Below are positions 17,803 through 27,518 of a stretch of 64,000 nt of DNA, in pieces (positions within the stretch are counted from its first letter, which is position 1; each line of letters begins with the position of its first letter). The notes under the pieces were generated by a model that had not been told where the DNA came from, did not search any database, and saw nothing but the letters and a program-made list of their open reading frames with translations. This DNA comes from Acidobacteriaceae bacterium (GTDB lineage: Bacteria; Acidobacteriota; Terriglobia; Terriglobales; Acidobacteriaceae), in contig JASHNS010000031.1 of NCBI GenBank assembly GCA_030041515.1, positions 1 to 64,000 of the forward strand, given 5' to 3'. The position numbers and the translations under genes were made by a program.

Positions 17803-19074
17803 ATGGGTAACGTGAGTTCGCACGCTCAGCCGGCCTTTGCTGCCGCCAATCCGGCCATTGAAACCATTCCCGAGCACCCGCATCCGCACCTTGGGTTGCG
17901 ACCCGCGGGGGCTGTCGCCGCGGTCTGTCTTTGCGGTATCTTCGCTTTCTTAAACCTCTACGCTACCCAGCCTTTGCTGCCGTTGTTGTCGCATCTCTAC
18001 CACGCGTCGGAAACCATGGCCGGCCTGACCGTCAGTGCATCGACGCTGGGTGTCGCTCTGGCTGCGCCCCTGCTCGGCATCCTGACCGAGCGGCTCAACC
18101 GCAGGCGCGTCATTCTGGTCTCAACGGTGGCCCTGGCTGTTCCGACGCTGCTCACGGCAACCTCGCCAGGCCTGCACACGCTGATCGTTTGGCGATTCAT
18201 TCAGGGGCTCGCACTTCCCGGCATTTTCGCCACCGTCATCACGTATGTCGGCGAGGAATGGAAACGTGACTCGATCGCGCTGGTGATGAGCCTCTACGTC
18301 AGTTCCACCGCGATGGGCGGCTTTCTCGGGCGCTTCATCGCCGGGGTGATTGCCGACACCTTCAATTGGCGCTGGAGCTTCGTCGCGCTCGGGGCGCTCA
18401 CGCTGCTCGGCGCAGCCCTCATCGCTCGCTGGCTGCCGCCCGAATCACCCCGCGCGCGCGTACCGCACGAAACCCACCCTCACGCTCTGCGCATGGCTCT
18501 CAGTCACTTCCGCAATACGCGGCTGCTCGCCACCTTCGTGGTCGGCTTCGGCATGCTGTTCACTCTGGTGGCTACATTCACTTACGTGACGTTCTATCTC
18601 GCCGATCCCCCCTTTCGGCTTTCCACTTTCGGCCTCAGCAACATCTTCGCGATTTACCTGGTCGGCCTGGCCATTACGCCTGCGGGGGGATATCTGGTGA
18701 CGCGCATCGGCATGCGGCGAGGCGTTCTGCTGGCCATTGGCCTCTGCCTGGCAGGAGAGGTAATCACCCTCAGTCACTCGCTCTGGATCGTCATCCTCCC
18801 CGGGCTCGGCCTCGTATGCTCCGGCGTCTTCATCGCGCAGTCCACCGCTAACAGTTATCTGCGCATGGCGGCACCGCCCGGCGGTCGCGTTTCGGCAGCA
18901 GGACTGTATCTCTCCAGCTACTACATCGGCGGCACGGTGGGCGGCGTCGTTCCCGGCTGGCTGTGGCGCGTCGGCCACTGGCCAGCCTGCGTCGGACTGA
19001 CGGAAGGAGTGCTTGTCCTGCTGCTGATCGTCGCGCTTGCCGGCTGGACCAACGCCGGGTGGTCGACGCACTAA
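17803..19074 (+). CDS. MFS transporter, YnfM/arabinose-efflux-like
   Basis: A 423-residue major facilitator with a hydrophilic N-terminus of about 40 residues rich in His and Pro (IPEHPHPHLGLRP), then twelve helices. Family marks include FAFLNLYATQPLLPLLSHLY, the ERLNRRRVIL loop 2-3 motif, RFIQGLALPGIFATVITYVG and YLSSYYIGGTVGGVVPGW, as in YnfM-type inner-membrane transporters. The 17703-17802 spacer contains GTGGTTATCCGTGGTTA, another common dispersed repeat. No regulator or metabolic gene nearby suggests the substrate. Confidence 0.86.
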   Translation: MGNVSSHAQPAFAAANPAIETIPEHPHPHLGLRPAGAVAAVCLCGIFAFLNLYATQPLLPLLSHLYHASETMAGLTVSASTLGVALAAPLLGILTERLNRRRVILVSTVALAVPTLLTATSPGLHTLIVWRFIQGLALPGIFATVITYVGEEWKRDSIALVMSLYVSSTAMGGFLGRFIAGVIADTFNWRWSFVALGALTLLGAALIARWLPPESPRARVPHETHPHALRMALSHFRNTRLLATFVVGFGMLFTLVATFTYVTFYLADPPFRLSTFGLSNIFAIYLVGLAITPAGGYLVTRIGMRRGVLLAIGLCLAGEVITLSHSLWIVILPGLGLVCSGVFIAQSTANSYLRMAAPPGGRVSAAGLYLSSYYIGGTVGGVVPGWLWRVGHWPACVGLTEGVLVLLLIVALAGWTNAGWSTH

Positions 19075-19328
19075 CGCGCCGAATACCTGAGCCCACCGTC
19101 GTAAGGAACGCGGATCACAAAGGCCGGCCCTTGAAAAGGCTGGACTTCCTGCCTGCGGGTCCGGATATGGCGGAAATGTGCAGCAAAATCTTCCTGAACC
19201 GCCAATTTGGGCGAAACCAACTGCCGCAAACCGGGTTTCCAGGTTAAAAGGGCCTGTGTAAGCCGAGCACGCAAGCGAATAGGTGCAGCAGGCGCGCCGC
19301 CCCCACGCGTGCGGCGCCTGGAGTCGAT

Positions 19329-20587
19329 ATGAATCCTCGCTCGGCGCGTTCGGGGGTCCCCGATGGACCCATCGACCTGATCGCTGCAAACCCTGAGCCC
19401 TCGGATCGCGGCAGGGTGGCGTGGCTGCACAAGGTTCTGTGTGGGTCCCTCGCCTTGGGCTTCGTCCTCCTGGTGGTCGCAATCGTGAGCGCAGATCTAT
19501 TCGCTCAGCAGGCGACGCCGCCCTACCCCCCGCAGGCGTATTCGCACGATGGGTATCCGACCCAACAGGCGCCTTACGCCACGCAACCCGCCCCACCGTA
19601 TACCCCACAGGGGGAGCCGGGATCTCCGCAAGCCCCTCCCGGCTACGGGCAGGATTCCCTTCCTCTGGATGACGCCGGGGAGGGGGCGCCGCCCCCGCCC
19701 GACGCACAGGACGAGTACGCCCCTGCACAGGGGCTCTCGCCCGATCAGCTCGAGCAACTTGTTGCGCCTGTCGCGCTTTATCCAGATGCGCTGCTGGCGC
19801 AGGTGCTCGCCGCTTCCACCTACCCGGATCAGGTCGCGGATGCGGCGCAATGGCGCCAGGCCCAGATGGGAGCACCTCCGCAGCAGATTGCTGACGCGGC
19901 CAATGCTCAGCCCTGGGACCCCAGCGTGAAAGCCTTGACCGCCTTTCCGCAGGTCCTGGCCGAGATGGACCAGAATCTGCAATGGACTACCGTGGCCGAT
20001 ACGGACGCAACGGCCAGGGCCTGGCGCGCATGCCCGCCTTCAATGCACGTCCGCAGTCCTATGGCCGAGCCGGCGCTCAGTATGGCCGTCCCGCGCGTTA
20101 TAGCTCAGGGTGGAACGATCGAAGGGGCCAAAACTGGAATGGCGAAGACCGCGGATACGAATCCTGGGGACGCACGCAGACGGGATCGCGCGGCTATCAG
20201 CGGCCGCCATCGCAGGCCTTTTCCGCGCAAAACTATCGCGCGTATGCGCAGGCGCCTCGCTCTTCCTTCGGACGATCCGGGTTTGGCAGCTCCGCCTACC
20301 GGCCCAACAGCTTTGGCGTGCGATCCGGCCGCTCGGGCTACAGCCAGAGCAGTTTTGGCGGACGCTCCGGGTTCGGCAGCTCTCGCGAGCGCAACGGCTT
20401 CTTCGGAGGACGATCTTCCCGAAGCTTCTCGCGCTCTTCGCAGAAATCCTGGAAGCCCGGCAGGATGCGCGGATTCGGCGGAGGCCACTCGTCGCGATCC
20501 CTTGGCGGCGGTGGCCACTTCAGGGCTCCGAAGATGAGCCATAACGACGGAGGGCATGGCGGCCGCGGCGGTGGGCACAGGTGGTAA
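19329..20587 (+). pseudogene. DUF3300-family exported protein, frameshifted with internal loss
   Basis: The 5' frame encodes a hydrophobic export segment (KVLCGSLALGFVLLVVAIVS), a Pro/Gln-rich linker, and the first part of a DUF3300 domain: LEQLVAPVALYPDALLAQVL, STYPDQVADAAQWRQAQM and WDPSVKALTAFPQVLAEMDQ. Just after NLQW (near 19985) the reading frame must change: the +1 frame from 19982 gives DYRGRYGRNGQG and a Gly/Ser/Arg-rich tail ending GGHGGRGGGHRW, the normal kind of C-terminus for these proteins. The rest of the DUF3300 domain (expected NAYYNQPQDVM and the following part) is missing. The simplest reading is an internal deletion that shifted the frame. The original frame continues as unrelated sequence to 20537. 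Confidence 0.75.
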
Positions 20588-20655
20588 TCCGCAACGGCGC
20601 AGCCAGGGGGACGACCATGGTCCGGCTCGGCCGCTTCTGACCTTCAGGTCAGAGG

Positions 20656-20675
20656 GAGCCGTCCCAAAACGGCTC
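20656..20675. terminator. possible terminator hairpin between convergent genes
   Basis: GAGCCGT and ACGGCTC pair around a CCCAAA loop, two bases before the SIS gene's stop codon; TCTGACCTTCAGGTCAGA just upstream forms a second hairpin. There is no T tract on either strand, so function is uncertain. Confidence 0.35.
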
Positions 20676-20676
20676 A

Positions 20677-21807
20677 TTACTCCCTGACGACAGCCTTCAC
20701 CAGGTTGCGCGGCGCGTCGACATTGACGCCGCGCTGCACGGCGACGAAGTAGGCCAGCAGTTGCAGAGGAACGACTTCGAGCATCGGCAGCAGGAATTCG
20801 TCGACGGCCGGAACGGCGACAGCCCAACGGCTTAGTTTCGCAGCCTCTTCATCGCCTTCCACGTGGACGCACACCATCTCTGCGCCCTGTTCGTGCATAT
20901 CGCGCATCAGTTGCAGAGTGCGCTCGTAGCGCAGCGTTGAATCCGGATCGTTGCGGTCTCGCGTGGCCAGCACCACCAGCGGCGCCTGCGGACTCACCAG
21001 CGCGTTTGGCCCATGCTTCAACTCGCCCACGGGCAGGCCCTCGGCCTGCACGTACGCTGACTCCTTCAGCTTCAGCGCACCCTCGCGGGCGATGGAGTAA
21101 TGAATCGCGCGTCCAAGATAGAGGAACGTCTGCGCCCGCCGCAGCCCATCAGCCATGGCTGCTACATCGCCCTCCCAGCGCTCCAAATTCTCTTCGAGCA
21201 GCCGCGGCAGCTGCTCCATCTGCTCGCAGTGCGCGCTCACTCCATGCGCGGTCATACGTCCTCCCAGCCGCGCCAGGTAGAGTGAGAGCACATACAGCAC
21301 GCTGAGCTGGGTCGTAAAACTCTTGGTCGCCGGAACCGCGACTTCCCTGCCCGCCAGGGTCGGCAGGGAGGCATCGGCTTCGCGCGCCATCGTCGACTCA
21401 GCATTGTTGGTGATGGCCACCGTCGCCAGCCCGCGCGCCATGGCCTCGCGCAGAGCAGCCAGCGTGTCCGCCGTCTCGCCGGACTGCGAAATCGTCAACA
21501 CGCCTGGATCGTGCAGCGTGTGCGTCGAGCGATACATGTACTCGCTGGAGTATTCAACGTCGACCGCGAGCCCGGCGTAATCCTCCAGCATGATCTCGCC
21601 CGCCAGACCCGCATGCCGGCTCGATCCGCTGGCCGCGATGACCACCCGCTGCCTCCCGCGCAGCGCTTCGGCCACGGCCGCAAACGCGTCGGCGTTCAAC
21701 ACGCCTTTCGGTGCGTAGCGCTCCATCGTGCGAGCCAGCGCTTCCGGCTGCTCGTAAATCTCCCGCAACATGGCGTGAGCAAAGGTTCTGGTGGATGACA
21801 TAGACAA
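20677..21807 (-). CDS. SIS-domain sugar-phosphate isomerase/deaminase (GlmS isomerase-like)
   Basis: A 376-residue cytosolic protein made of two SIS domains, equivalent to the isomerase half of GlmS without the glutaminase half. Visible motifs: IAASGSSRHAGLAGEIMLED, the phosphosugar-binding TISQSGETADTLAALREA, ATKSFTTQLSVLYVLSLYLA, PVGELKHGPNALVSPQAPLV and a GlmS-like end VDAPRNLVKAVVRE. Proteins of this layout include glucosamine-6-phosphate deaminases (NagB-II type) and AgaS/FrlB-like enzymes, so ammonia release from an amino-sugar phosphate is the likely reaction. It lacks the N-terminal cysteine needed for glutamine use. A link to GH18/chitin-derived sugars is possible but rests only on function. 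Confidence 0.82.
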   Translation of the reverse strand: MSMSSTRTFAHAMLREIYEQPEALARTMERYAPKGVLNADAFAAVAEALRGRQRVVIAASGSSRHAGLAGEIMLEDYAGLAVDVEYSSEYMYRSTHTLHDPGVLTISQSGETADTLAALREAMARGLATVAITNNAESTMAREADASLPTLAGREVAVPATKSFTTQLSVLYVLSLYLARLGGRMTAHGVSAHCEQMEQLPRLLEENLERWEGDVAAMADGLRRAQTFLYLGRAIHYSIAREGALKLKESAYVQAEGLPVGELKHGPNALVSPQAPLVVLATRDRNDPDSTLRYERTLQLMRDMHEQGAEMVCVHVEGDEEAAKLSRWAVAVPAVDEFLLPMLEVVPLQLLAYFVAVQRGVNVDAPRNLVKAVVRE

Positions 21808-21897
21808 TTTGATGGTAGCGGAAGCGGCGGCCAGCAGCCAGCGGGCACTATAGCAGTGAGCGAACAGAGGCAGCCCGGTGGCGGCTGTTACTGGCAG

Positions 21898-23397
21898 CTA
21901 TTGCCTGCGCCACCGAAGCACCGGCCTGCGCGCCGCCGTCGTCTCGTCCAGCCGCGAGACGCGCGTGAAATGCGGCGCATTCAGCACGACCTCCGGATTC
22001 TCCTCGACTTCGCGCGCAATCTGCCGCATCGCCTCCACGAACAGGTCCAGCTCTTCACGCGACTCGCTCTCCGTGGGCTCGATCATCAGCGCGCCCGGCA
22101 CGATCAGCGGGAACGACACCGTATAGGGGTGGAATCCATAGTCGATGAGCCGCTTGGCGATATCGCCGGTTTTCACGCCGTTCTTCGTCTGCCGGCGATC
22201 GCTGAAGACCACCTCGTGCATTGACGGCGTCTTGTACGGCAGCTCGTACACGTCCTCGAGCTTCGCCCGGATGTAATTCGCGTTCAGCACCGCATCTTCC
22301 GTCGTCTGCCGCAAGCCGTCCGGCCCGTTGGCCAGAATGTAGGCCAGCGCCCGCACGAACATGCCGAAGTTCCCATAAAACGCGCGCACGCGGCCGACGC
22401 TTTGCGGGCGGTCGTAGTTCAGGCGCAGATGCCCGTCGCTGCCGCGCTCCACAACCGGCGCAGGCAGGAATGGATCGAGGATCTTTTTGCACGCCACCGG
22501 CCCCGATCCCGGCCCGCCGCCACCATGCGGGGTCGAGAAGGTTTTGTGCAGGTTCAGGTGCATCACGTCCACGCCGAAGTCGCCGGGCCGCGTCTTGCCG
22601 CACAGCGCGTTCATGTTCGCTCCGTCCATATAGAGCAGCGCGCCCTTTGCGTGCAGGATGTCGGCGATGCGGTGAATCTCGTTCTCAAAGACGCCGATGG
22701 TCGACGGATTCGTCAGCATCAGCGCAGCCGTGTCTTCCGTGACCGCTTTCGCCAGCGCCTCCACGTCGATCCCGCCCTCGGGGTTCGACTTGAAGTTCAC
22801 GACTTCATAACCGCACATCGCCGCCGTCGCCGGATTCGTCCCGTGCGCAGAGTCGGGAATGATCACCGTCTTCCGTGCATTGCCTTTCGCCTGGTGATAC
22901 GCCCGCGCCAGCAGAATACCGGTGAACTCCCCGTGCGCGCCCGCCGCCGGCTGCAGTGTAATCGCCTCCATGCCGGTGATTTCGAGCAGGCACTCCTGCA
23001 GGAGCCGCATGATTTCGAGCGATCCCTGCGCCAGCGCCTCCGGCTGATACGGATGCGCGTCCGCAATGCCCTCCAGCCGCGACACAAACTCGTTCACCCG
23101 CGGGTTGTACTTCATCGTGCAGCTGCCCAGCGGATACATCCCCAGATCGATGGCGTAGTTCCAGGTGGAAAGCCGGGTGAAGTGGCGGATGATCTCAATC
23201 TCGCTCAGTTCGGGCAACTGCGCGTTGAGCGAACGGTAACTGGCTCCCAGCAAAGCAGCAGGATCCACTTCCGGCACATCGAGCGGCGCCAGCCGGTACC
23301 CTTTCTTCCCCGGAGCCGACTTCTCGAAGCTCAGCCCCTCGTTCTGCGTCAGGTGCGCGGTGACTTTCTTCGGGATACCCACGAATGTCTCTGCCAT
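21898..23397 (-). CDS. gcvPB: glycine dehydrogenase (decarboxylating) subunit 2
   Basis: The PLP-binding half of the split P-protein, which decarboxylates glycine and passes the aminomethyl group to lipoyl-GcvH. At 499 residues it is full length. The PLP lysine is in HLNLHKTFSTPHGGGGPGSG near residue 280; other family blocks are MYPLGSCTMKYNPRVNE, LQPAAGAHGEFTGILLARAY and DSAHGTNPATAAMCGY. It starts two bases after the stop of gcvPA. It is the last gene of the gcvT-gcvH-gcvPA-gcvPB operon. Confidence 0.97.
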   Translation of the reverse strand: MAETFVGIPKKVTAHLTQNEGLSFEKSAPGKKGYRLAPLDVPEVDPAALLGASYRSLNAQLPELSEIEIIRHFTRLSTWNYAIDLGMYPLGSCTMKYNPRVNEFVSRLEGIADAHPYQPEALAQGSLEIMRLLQECLLEITGMEAITLQPAAGAHGEFTGILLARAYHQAKGNARKTVIIPDSAHGTNPATAAMCGYEVVNFKSNPEGGIDVEALAKAVTEDTAALMLTNPSTIGVFENEIHRIADILHAKGALLYMDGANMNALCGKTRPGDFGVDVMHLNLHKTFSTPHGGGGPGSGPVACKKILDPFLPAPVVERGSDGHLRLNYDRPQSVGRVRAFYGNFGMFVRALAYILANGPDGLRQTTEDAVLNANYIRAKLEDVYELPYKTPSMHEVVFSDRRQTKNGVKTGDIAKRLIDYGFHPYTVSFPLIVPGALMIEPTESESREELDLFVEAMRQIAREVEENPEVVLNAPHFTRVSRLDETTAARRPVLRWRRQ

Positions 23398-23399
23398 CT

Positions 23400-24761
23400 C
23401 TATCGCACCCCCGCGGTCGCCGGCGCGTGCGCGATGACCGATGCGGCCCGGTCAATCTGCTCCCGTGTGGTCAGCTCTGTCGCACACCACAGCGTCGCGT
23501 TGCCCAGCTCCGGATACCAGCGCTTCAGCGCCACGCCGCCCAGAATCTTTTCATCGAGGAGGCGCGTCTGCAGCGCTCCCGGGGTTTCGTCGGTCTCCAG
23601 CACAAACTCGTTGAACCGCGGCGCTCCGCCGAAGAGTAGCTTCCCCTGCGCGCCCAGAGCTTTCGCCGCGTAATCCGCCTTCGCCAGATTCTGCAGCGCC
23701 AGTTCTTTGATTCCCTCTTTGCCGTAGACCGTCATGAACACGGTCGCCATGAGCGCCACCAGCGCCTGATTCGTACAGATGTTCGAGGTTGCCTTCTCGC
23801 GCCGGATATGCTGCTCGCGCGTCGACAGAGTCAGCACAAATCCGCGTCGTCCGTGCTTGTCTCTGGTCTCGCCCACCAGCCGCCCCGGCATCTGCCGCAC
23901 GAATTTCTCTTTTGCCGCAATCACTCCGCAGAACGGCCCGCCATAGCTGGGCGCCACGCCGTACGACTGCGCCTCCATGATCACGATGTCAGCTTCCACC
24001 GGCGGCCGCACCACGCCCAGCGAAATCGCCTCGGCAATGGCCACCACCAGCAGCGCGCCTTTTTTGTGCGCGATCTCCGCAATGGCCGGCACGTCCTCAA
24101 TGGTTCCGAAGAAATTCGGCGACTGCACCAGCACGCAGGCTGTCTCTTCGGTCACAGCCGCTTCCAGCGCCCCCAGATCCACGCGCCCGTCTGCACCATA
24201 GCCGACTTCCTGCGTCTGGTGTCCGCTCGCCGCCTCGCGGTGCTGGGCGTAGGTGTGCATCACCTCGCGGTACTCGGGATGTACGGTCCGCGCCGCCACA
24301 ACGCCATCACGACCCGTGACGCGCATCGCCATCATTGCGGCCTCCGGGCAGGCCGTCGACCCGTCGTACATCGAGGCGTTGGCGATGTCCATGCCGGCCA
24401 GCTCGCAGATCATCGTCTGGAACTCAAAGATCGCCTGCAGCGTGCCCTGCGTGATCTCCGCCTGATACGGGGTGTACGACGTGAGAAACTCGCCCCGCTG
24501 CACAATCGCGTCGATGATCACCGGCCGGTAATGTCGGTAAATGCCCGCGCCCAGAAAACTCGCGTAGCCGTTGGCGTTCTTCGCCGCCGCGGCCCTAAAG
24601 TGGTCCACGATCTCCTGTTCGCCCATCTGCCGCGGAATCGCCAGGTCCCGCCGCAGCCGGTATTCCTCCGGAATGATGGCAAACAGCTCGTCGATCGACT
24701 TGACGCCAATCTCGCGCAGCATGGCCGCGCGTTCCGCATCCGACTTCGGTAGATAACGCAT
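23400..24761 (-). CDS. gcvPA: glycine dehydrogenase (decarboxylating) subunit 1
   Basis: The non-PLP-binding half of the split P-protein of the glycine cleavage system, 453 residues. Clear family segments: [80 protein letters not shown] and [20 protein letters not shown]. It pairs with GcvPB to form the active enzyme, as in Bacillus and Thermus. It is 100 bp downstream of gcvH in the same direction, a spacer that could hold an internal promoter but shows no obvious one. Confidence 0.97.
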   Translation of the reverse strand: MRYLPKSDAERAAMLREIGVKSIDELFAIIPEEYRLRRDLAIPRQMGEQEIVDHFRAAAAKNANGYASFLGAGIYRHYRPVIIDAIVQRGEFLTSYTPYQAEITQGTLQAIFEFQTMICELAGMDIANASMYDGSTACPEAAMMAMRVTGRDGVVAARTVHPEYREVMHTYAQHREAASGHQTQEVGYGADGRVDLGALEAAVTEETACVLVQSPNFFGTIEDVPAIAEIAHKKGALLVVAIAEAISLGVVRPPVEADIVIMEAQSYGVAPSYGGPFCGVIAAKEKFVRQMPGRLVGETRDKHGRRGFVLTLSTREQHIRREKATSNICTNQALVALMATVFMTVYGKEGIKELALQNLAKADYAAKALGAQGKLLFGGAPRFNEFVLETDETPGALQTRLLDEKILGGVALKRWYPELGNATLWCATELTTREQIDRAASVIAHAPATAGVR

Positions 24762-24861
24762 GAATCTTCAGAGTATCAAGTTCGGTGGACCGACCGGACT
24801 GTTTTTCGGAAGCTGAACGCAGAAACCTGAACGCCTGGCAGTGTCCTCTGAGGTGAGGAGC

Positions 24862-25251
24862 TCAGTGCCCCGTCTCTTCCTTCGCGTACGCCTCGTACGC
24901 GTCCGCGGTCAGCAGGCCCTCCAGATCTCCCGGATCGCTCAGCTCGATCTTCATAATCCAGGCTGCGTGCGCGTCCGCGTTGATCTTCTCCGGCGCAGTC
25001 GTCAACTCTTCGTTGACCGCCGTCACTGTGCCGCTGGCCGGCGCGTACAGGTCCGAGACCGCTTTTACGCTTTCGACGCTGCCGAAGACCTTTCCCTTTT
25101 CAACCTTGTCGCCGACTTTCGGCAACTCGACGAAGACAATATCGCCCAGCGAGTCCTGTGCGTGGTCCGTAATCCCGACCGACGCGGTCTTGCCGTCCGC
25201 GTCGATCCACTCATGCTCGCGCGTGTAGCGGTATTTCGTGGGATATGCCAT
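24862..25251 (-). CDS. gcvH: glycine cleavage system H protein
   Basis: The 129-residue lipoyl carrier of the glycine cleavage system. The lipoylated lysine is in ESVKAVSDLYAPASG near residue 66. The N-terminal YRYTREHEWIDADG and the C-terminal LEGLLTADAYEAYAKEE are characteristic. The start ATG at 25251 follows a purine-rich AAGGAAGAGA ribosome site. It lies 52 bp after gcvT. Confidence 0.97.
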   Translation of the reverse strand: MAYPTKYRYTREHEWIDADGKTASVGITDHAQDSLGDIVFVELPKVGDKVEKGKVFGSVESVKAVSDLYAPASGTVTAVNEELTTAPEKINADAHAAWIMKIELSDPGDLEGLLTADAYEAYAKEETGH

Positions 25252-25303
25252 AAAGAAAAATCTCTTCCTTTCATTCTACGGACTGCAGGAAACTCCCGGC
25301 CGG

Positions 25304-26425
25304 CTACGTTCTCTTCGGCTTCCTGTAAAACGGCAGCGGCACCACTCGCGCCTTCACCGGACAGTTCCGGATTTCGACGGCCACTTCCTTCCCAGGCTCC
25401 GCATACGCGACAGGCACAAACGCCAGCGCGATATTCTTCTTCAGAAACGGCGCCGGTGATCCGCTGGCGACGTAGCCCATCGCCTGCCCCTGCTCGTCCA
25501 GCACCCGGTATCCGTCGCGCGCGATGCCCCGCTCCACAACTTCGAGGCCCACCAGCTTCTTCTCCGGTCCGCCCGCGGCCTGCACCCGCTTCAGCGACTC
25601 GGCTCCAATAAACGTCCCTTTCTCCAGCCTGCAGAAACGATCCAGCCCCGCTTCGAAAACATTGATCGTGTCGGAAATCTCATGCCCGTAGAGCGACAGC
25701 GCCGCTTCCAGCCGCAGCGTGTTGCGCGCGCCCAGCCCGCACGGCTTGATGTCAAACTCGCGCCCTGCTTCCAGCACCTCATTCCACACGCGCTCGCTGG
25801 TCGCCGCGTCGCTGGGAATGTAAATCTCAAAGCCATCTTCGCCGCTGTACCCGGTGCGCGCAATGAGTGTATTCGGCAGGCCGCAGACGGCCCCCCACGC
25901 GAACCAGTAGAACCTGATCGCGCTCAGGTCCACGCTGGTCAGTTTTTGCAGAGTCGCCTGAGCCCTCGGACCCTGGATTGCCAGCTGCGTGTAGTAGTCG
26001 CTGTAGTCGCTCACGTGGCAGTCGAACTGCCGCGCATTCTGCCGCACCCAGTTGTAATCCTTCTCGCGCGTCCCGGCGTTGATCACAAACAGATAGTCGT
26101 GGTCGCTGAACTTGTGCACGATCACGTCGTCGACAAACGTGCCCTGCGGATAGAGCATCGCCGAATACTGCGCCTGCCCCGCCTGCAGCCGCGAGGCGTC
26201 GTTCATGCTGATGTGCTGCACCGCATCCAGCGAACCGGGCCCGCGGAACTGGATGTCGCCCATATGGCTGACGTCGAACAGGCCCACGCCGGTGCGCACC
26301 GCCATGTGCTCGGCGATCAATCCCGAATACTCGACGGGCATATCCCACCCGCCGAAATCGACCATCTTCGCCCCCAGCAGGCGATGAATGGGGTTCAGTG
26401 CAGTTTTACGAAGAGTTTCGGGCAC
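25304..26425 (-). CDS. gcvT: glycine cleavage system aminomethyltransferase (T protein)
   Basis: Transfers the C1 unit from aminomethyl-lipoyl GcvH to tetrahydrofolate, releasing ammonia. 373 residues with the family pattern: LGAKMVDFGGWDMPVEYSGL, GLFDVSHMGDIQFRGP, SLYGHEISDTINVFEAGLDR and RDGYRVLDEQGQAMGYVASG, plus the C-terminal beta-barrel. It is the first gene of the operon. The 97-bp divergent spacer to the CPBP gene shows none of the conserved glycine-riboswitch elements that I could recognise, so control of this operon is unexplained. Confidence 0.97.
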   Translation of the reverse strand: MPETLRKTALNPIHRLLGAKMVDFGGWDMPVEYSGLIAEHMAVRTGVGLFDVSHMGDIQFRGPGSLDAVQHISMNDASRLQAGQAQYSAMLYPQGTFVDDVIVHKFSDHDYLFVINAGTREKDYNWVRQNARQFDCHVSDYSDYYTQLAIQGPRAQATLQKLTSVDLSAIRFYWFAWGAVCGLPNTLIARTGYSGEDGFEIYIPSDAATSERVWNEVLEAGREFDIKPCGLGARNTLRLEAALSLYGHEISDTINVFEAGLDRFCRLEKGTFIGAESLKRVQAAGGPEKKLVGLEVVERGIARDGYRVLDEQGQAMGYVASGSPAPFLKKNIALAFVPVAYAEPGKEVAVEIRNCPVKARVVPLPFYRKPKRT

Positions 26426-26522
26426 AGATTCCTCAGAACAACATGATCGGTTGGCGGAAGCGCGAACCTTTAACGTTACAACCTCCAGGCTGCGCGATCA
26501 AATGCGAGTTCGCGACAACCGA

Positions 26523-27449
26523 ATGCCCACCCGAGCGTGGATTTCGTCAGCCTTTACGATAGAAACCGTGGTGCTGCCGTCCATCCCGGTGGTATGCGCG
26601 TTCATCCTGGCACTCGCTCCGCTCTTCGCCTTCGGACTGGCAGAGAAAGGCTGTGCACGGGCTGTCAGCCATTTGCCTGTTGCCCTGCGGTTCATCCTGC
26701 CGGCGTTTCTGGCCGCGCCCTACGTGATCGTCGCGCTGGCTGCCCACAGTCTCGACACGGGCTGGCTGCTTGCGTATCTCCTGATCCCAGTCGGCGTCGC
26801 CACGCTGCTTGGGCTGGCTGCACGTCTCGATCCGGAGCAGCACGCGCATGGGCTCGATTTTCTTGTCCTCCTGGCTTTGGGCCTGGCCGTCGATCTGCGC
26901 TGGCTGCAGCCGGCGTGGCCACTGCGCGTGGATGTGCTTGGCAAGCTCATCCTGCTCGACTCCGGTCTCTATGGTTTTCTGGCGATCCGATGCCTTTCCG
27001 GCGTGGGCTTCGATCTCCGGCTGCGCCTCCGCGATCTGCTGATCGGCCTGCGCGAGTTCGCCTTCTGCGCTCCCATCGCCATTTCCGCCGGCCTGGTACT
27101 GGGATTTCTCCATTTCCATCGCCATGTCGCTCATCCCTGGCTCGTCGCGCCTGCATGGCTGTTCACTTTCTTTGCGGTGGCGCTGCCGGAGGAGATCTTC
27201 TTTCGCGGCTGGATGCAGAACCTCCTCGAGCGCCGTCTGGGCCGCACCGCCTCACTGCTCGTCACCGCCTGCCTGTTTGGGCTCGCCCACTTCAACAAGC
27301 GCGCGGTCCACTTCAACTGGCGATATGTGCTGCTGGCAGCGATTGCCGGCGTCTTCTATGGCCGCGCCTGGCGCACGGATCGGAGAATCGGCGCTTCCGC
27401 GATCACGCACGCCACCGTGGACACGATTTGGGGAGCGCTGCTCCGGTAG
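26523..27449 (+). CDS. CPBP/CAAX-type intramembrane metalloprotease
   Basis: A 308-residue integral membrane protein with about eight helices and a C-terminal CPBP (Abi/Rce1-like) domain. The catalytic signature is complete: LPEEIFFRGWMQNLLERRLG (EExxxR) near residue 219, CLFGLAHFNKR with the first His, and THATVDTIWG with the final His-Ala. Bacterial members are thought to cleave membrane-bound substrates or to give bacteriocin self-immunity. The ATG at 26523 is chosen; a longer frame from 26388 would overlap gcvT. It stands alone, divergent from gcvT and 70 bp upstream of the second GH27 gene. Confidence 0.88.
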   Translation: MPTRAWISSAFTIETVVLPSIPVVCAFILALAPLFAFGLAEKGCARAVSHLPVALRFILPAFLAAPYVIVALAAHSLDTGWLLAYLLIPVGVATLLGLAARLDPEQHAHGLDFLVLLALGLAVDLRWLQPAWPLRVDVLGKLILLDSGLYGFLAIRCLSGVGFDLRLRLRDLLIGLREFAFCAPIAISAGLVLGFLHFHRHVAHPWLVAPAWLFTFFAVALPEEIFFRGWMQNLLERRLGRTASLLVTACLFGLAHFNKRAVHFNWRYVLLAAIAGVFYGRAWRTDRRIGASAITHATVDTIWGALLR

Positions 27450-27518
27450 TTCGTCATGCGGTAAACTGGCCTGCGTTGCGTTGTATACAAACAGGTATCC
27501 CCCGAAAGGAATTGACCG

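Noticed and set aside
26426-26522. Glycine riboswitch upstream of gcvT
   Set aside because: The 97-bp spacer lacks the conserved aptamer cores that I could recognise and is short for a tandem glycine aptamer.
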